A stretch of DNA of 6,658 bases from contig JAICSB010000180.1 of assembly GCA_025937115.1 (NCBI GenBank), positions 1-6,658 of the forward strand, written 5' to 3'. Source of the stretch: Pseudonocardiaceae bacterium (GTDB lineage Bacteria; Actinomycetota; Actinomycetes; Mycobacteriales; Pseudonocardiaceae). The notes under the pieces are model-generated. The model had not been told where the DNA came from. It searched no databases and saw only the letters and a program-made list of their open reading frames with translations. The position numbers were made by a program, and so were the translations under genes. This document shows positions 6,466-6,658 of the stretch, in pieces (positions within the stretch are counted from its first letter, which is position 1; every line of letters starts with the position of its first letter).

Positions 6466-6658
6466 TTAGTGAAGGTGGCGGTAAACCTGGGTTTCGAAGT
6501 CGACGTATCCGGGGTAGGAGGCACAGTCCTGGGAGGGCAGGAGAACTCCCCGCGTTCGACAACGATGGGATCGAGGTGATCCATCCGCCGCTGCGCAGTT
6601 GTCCGAGCCCGTTGGACGCCATCTTCTGCACCGTAGCCGGCTGCAGGGTCTGGGTGCC
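6466..6658 (-). pseudogene. 3' end of an unidentified gene with an apparent one-base frameshift
   Basis: On the minus strand the frame starting at 6658 reads GTQTLQPATVQKMASNGLGQ and on to SGGWITSIPSLSNAG. It uses mostly G or C at third codon positions, the pattern of real genes in this window. Near CCCC at 6548-6551 this pattern ends, and the next frame takes over with VLLPSQDCASYPGYVDFETQ and VYRHLH before a TAA at 6468-6466, again with coding-type third positions. Removing one base in the four-base run joins the two halves smoothly. This fits either a pseudogene or a sequencing error in an intact gene that continues past the right edge. I do not recognise the family, and there is no obvious domain motif in these roughly 63 residues. 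The gene would converge on the tRNA, ending 81 bases from it. Confidence 0.4.

Overview
The window is high-G+C actinobacterial chromosomal DNA. The gene content points to Mycobacteriales (mycobacteria, Nocardia, Rhodococcus and relatives) or the neighbouring Pseudonocardiales: a homodimeric-type pyruvate dehydrogenase E1 (AceE), a MabR/FasR-like PucR-family regulator directly upstream of fabD, a DUF3052 protein and a one-cysteine AhpE-type peroxiredoxin. As I recall it, this is the neighbourhood of Mycobacterium tuberculosis Rv2238c (ahpE) to Rv2243 (fabD), read here in the opposite orientation. All family calls come from reading the translations against remembered relatives; no search was run.

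Layout, left to right. Positions 1-61 (minus) hold the first 20 codons of fabD, which runs off the left edge. Positions 155-1339 (minus) are the PucR-family regulator, 93 bases upstream of fabD and in the same direction. Positions 1340-1446 form a short divergent control region with a palindrome of TTGT/ACAA half-sites and three tandem 12-base repeats. Positions 1447-2244 (plus) encode a pirin-family protein. It converges on aceE (2271-5042, minus), and the 26-base gap between the stops lies within a perfect 18-base tandem duplication that carries both stop codons. aceE is best read from a TTG start with a strong ribosome binding site. Positions 5043-5314 are a second divergent control region with an overlapping palindrome and a 29-codon open frame that may be a gene remnant. 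DUF3052 (5315-5752) and ahpE (5818-6276) follow on the plus strand as a likely operon, then tRNA-Val(TAC) (6310-6384). The right end (6466-6658, minus) looks like the 3' end of an unidentified gene with an apparent one-base frameshift.

How the genes may work together. AceE begins the conversion of pyruvate to acetyl-CoA, FabD charges ACP with malonyl units for type II fatty-acid elongation, and MabR/FasR-type regulators control that operon, so the left half links acetyl-CoA supply with fatty-acid (and, if mycolic-acid bearing, mycolate) synthesis. The pirin between aceE and the regulator is the notable departure from the M. tuberculosis order, because a pirin has been reported to bind the pyruvate dehydrogenase E1 in Serratia marcescens. 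AhpE and DUF3052 form a separate peroxide-defence or unknown-function pair. No mobile element, CRISPR array, phage gene or clearly novel multi-gene system is visible. The noteworthy items are the pirin context, the repeat-rich regulatory gaps and the frameshifted right edge.
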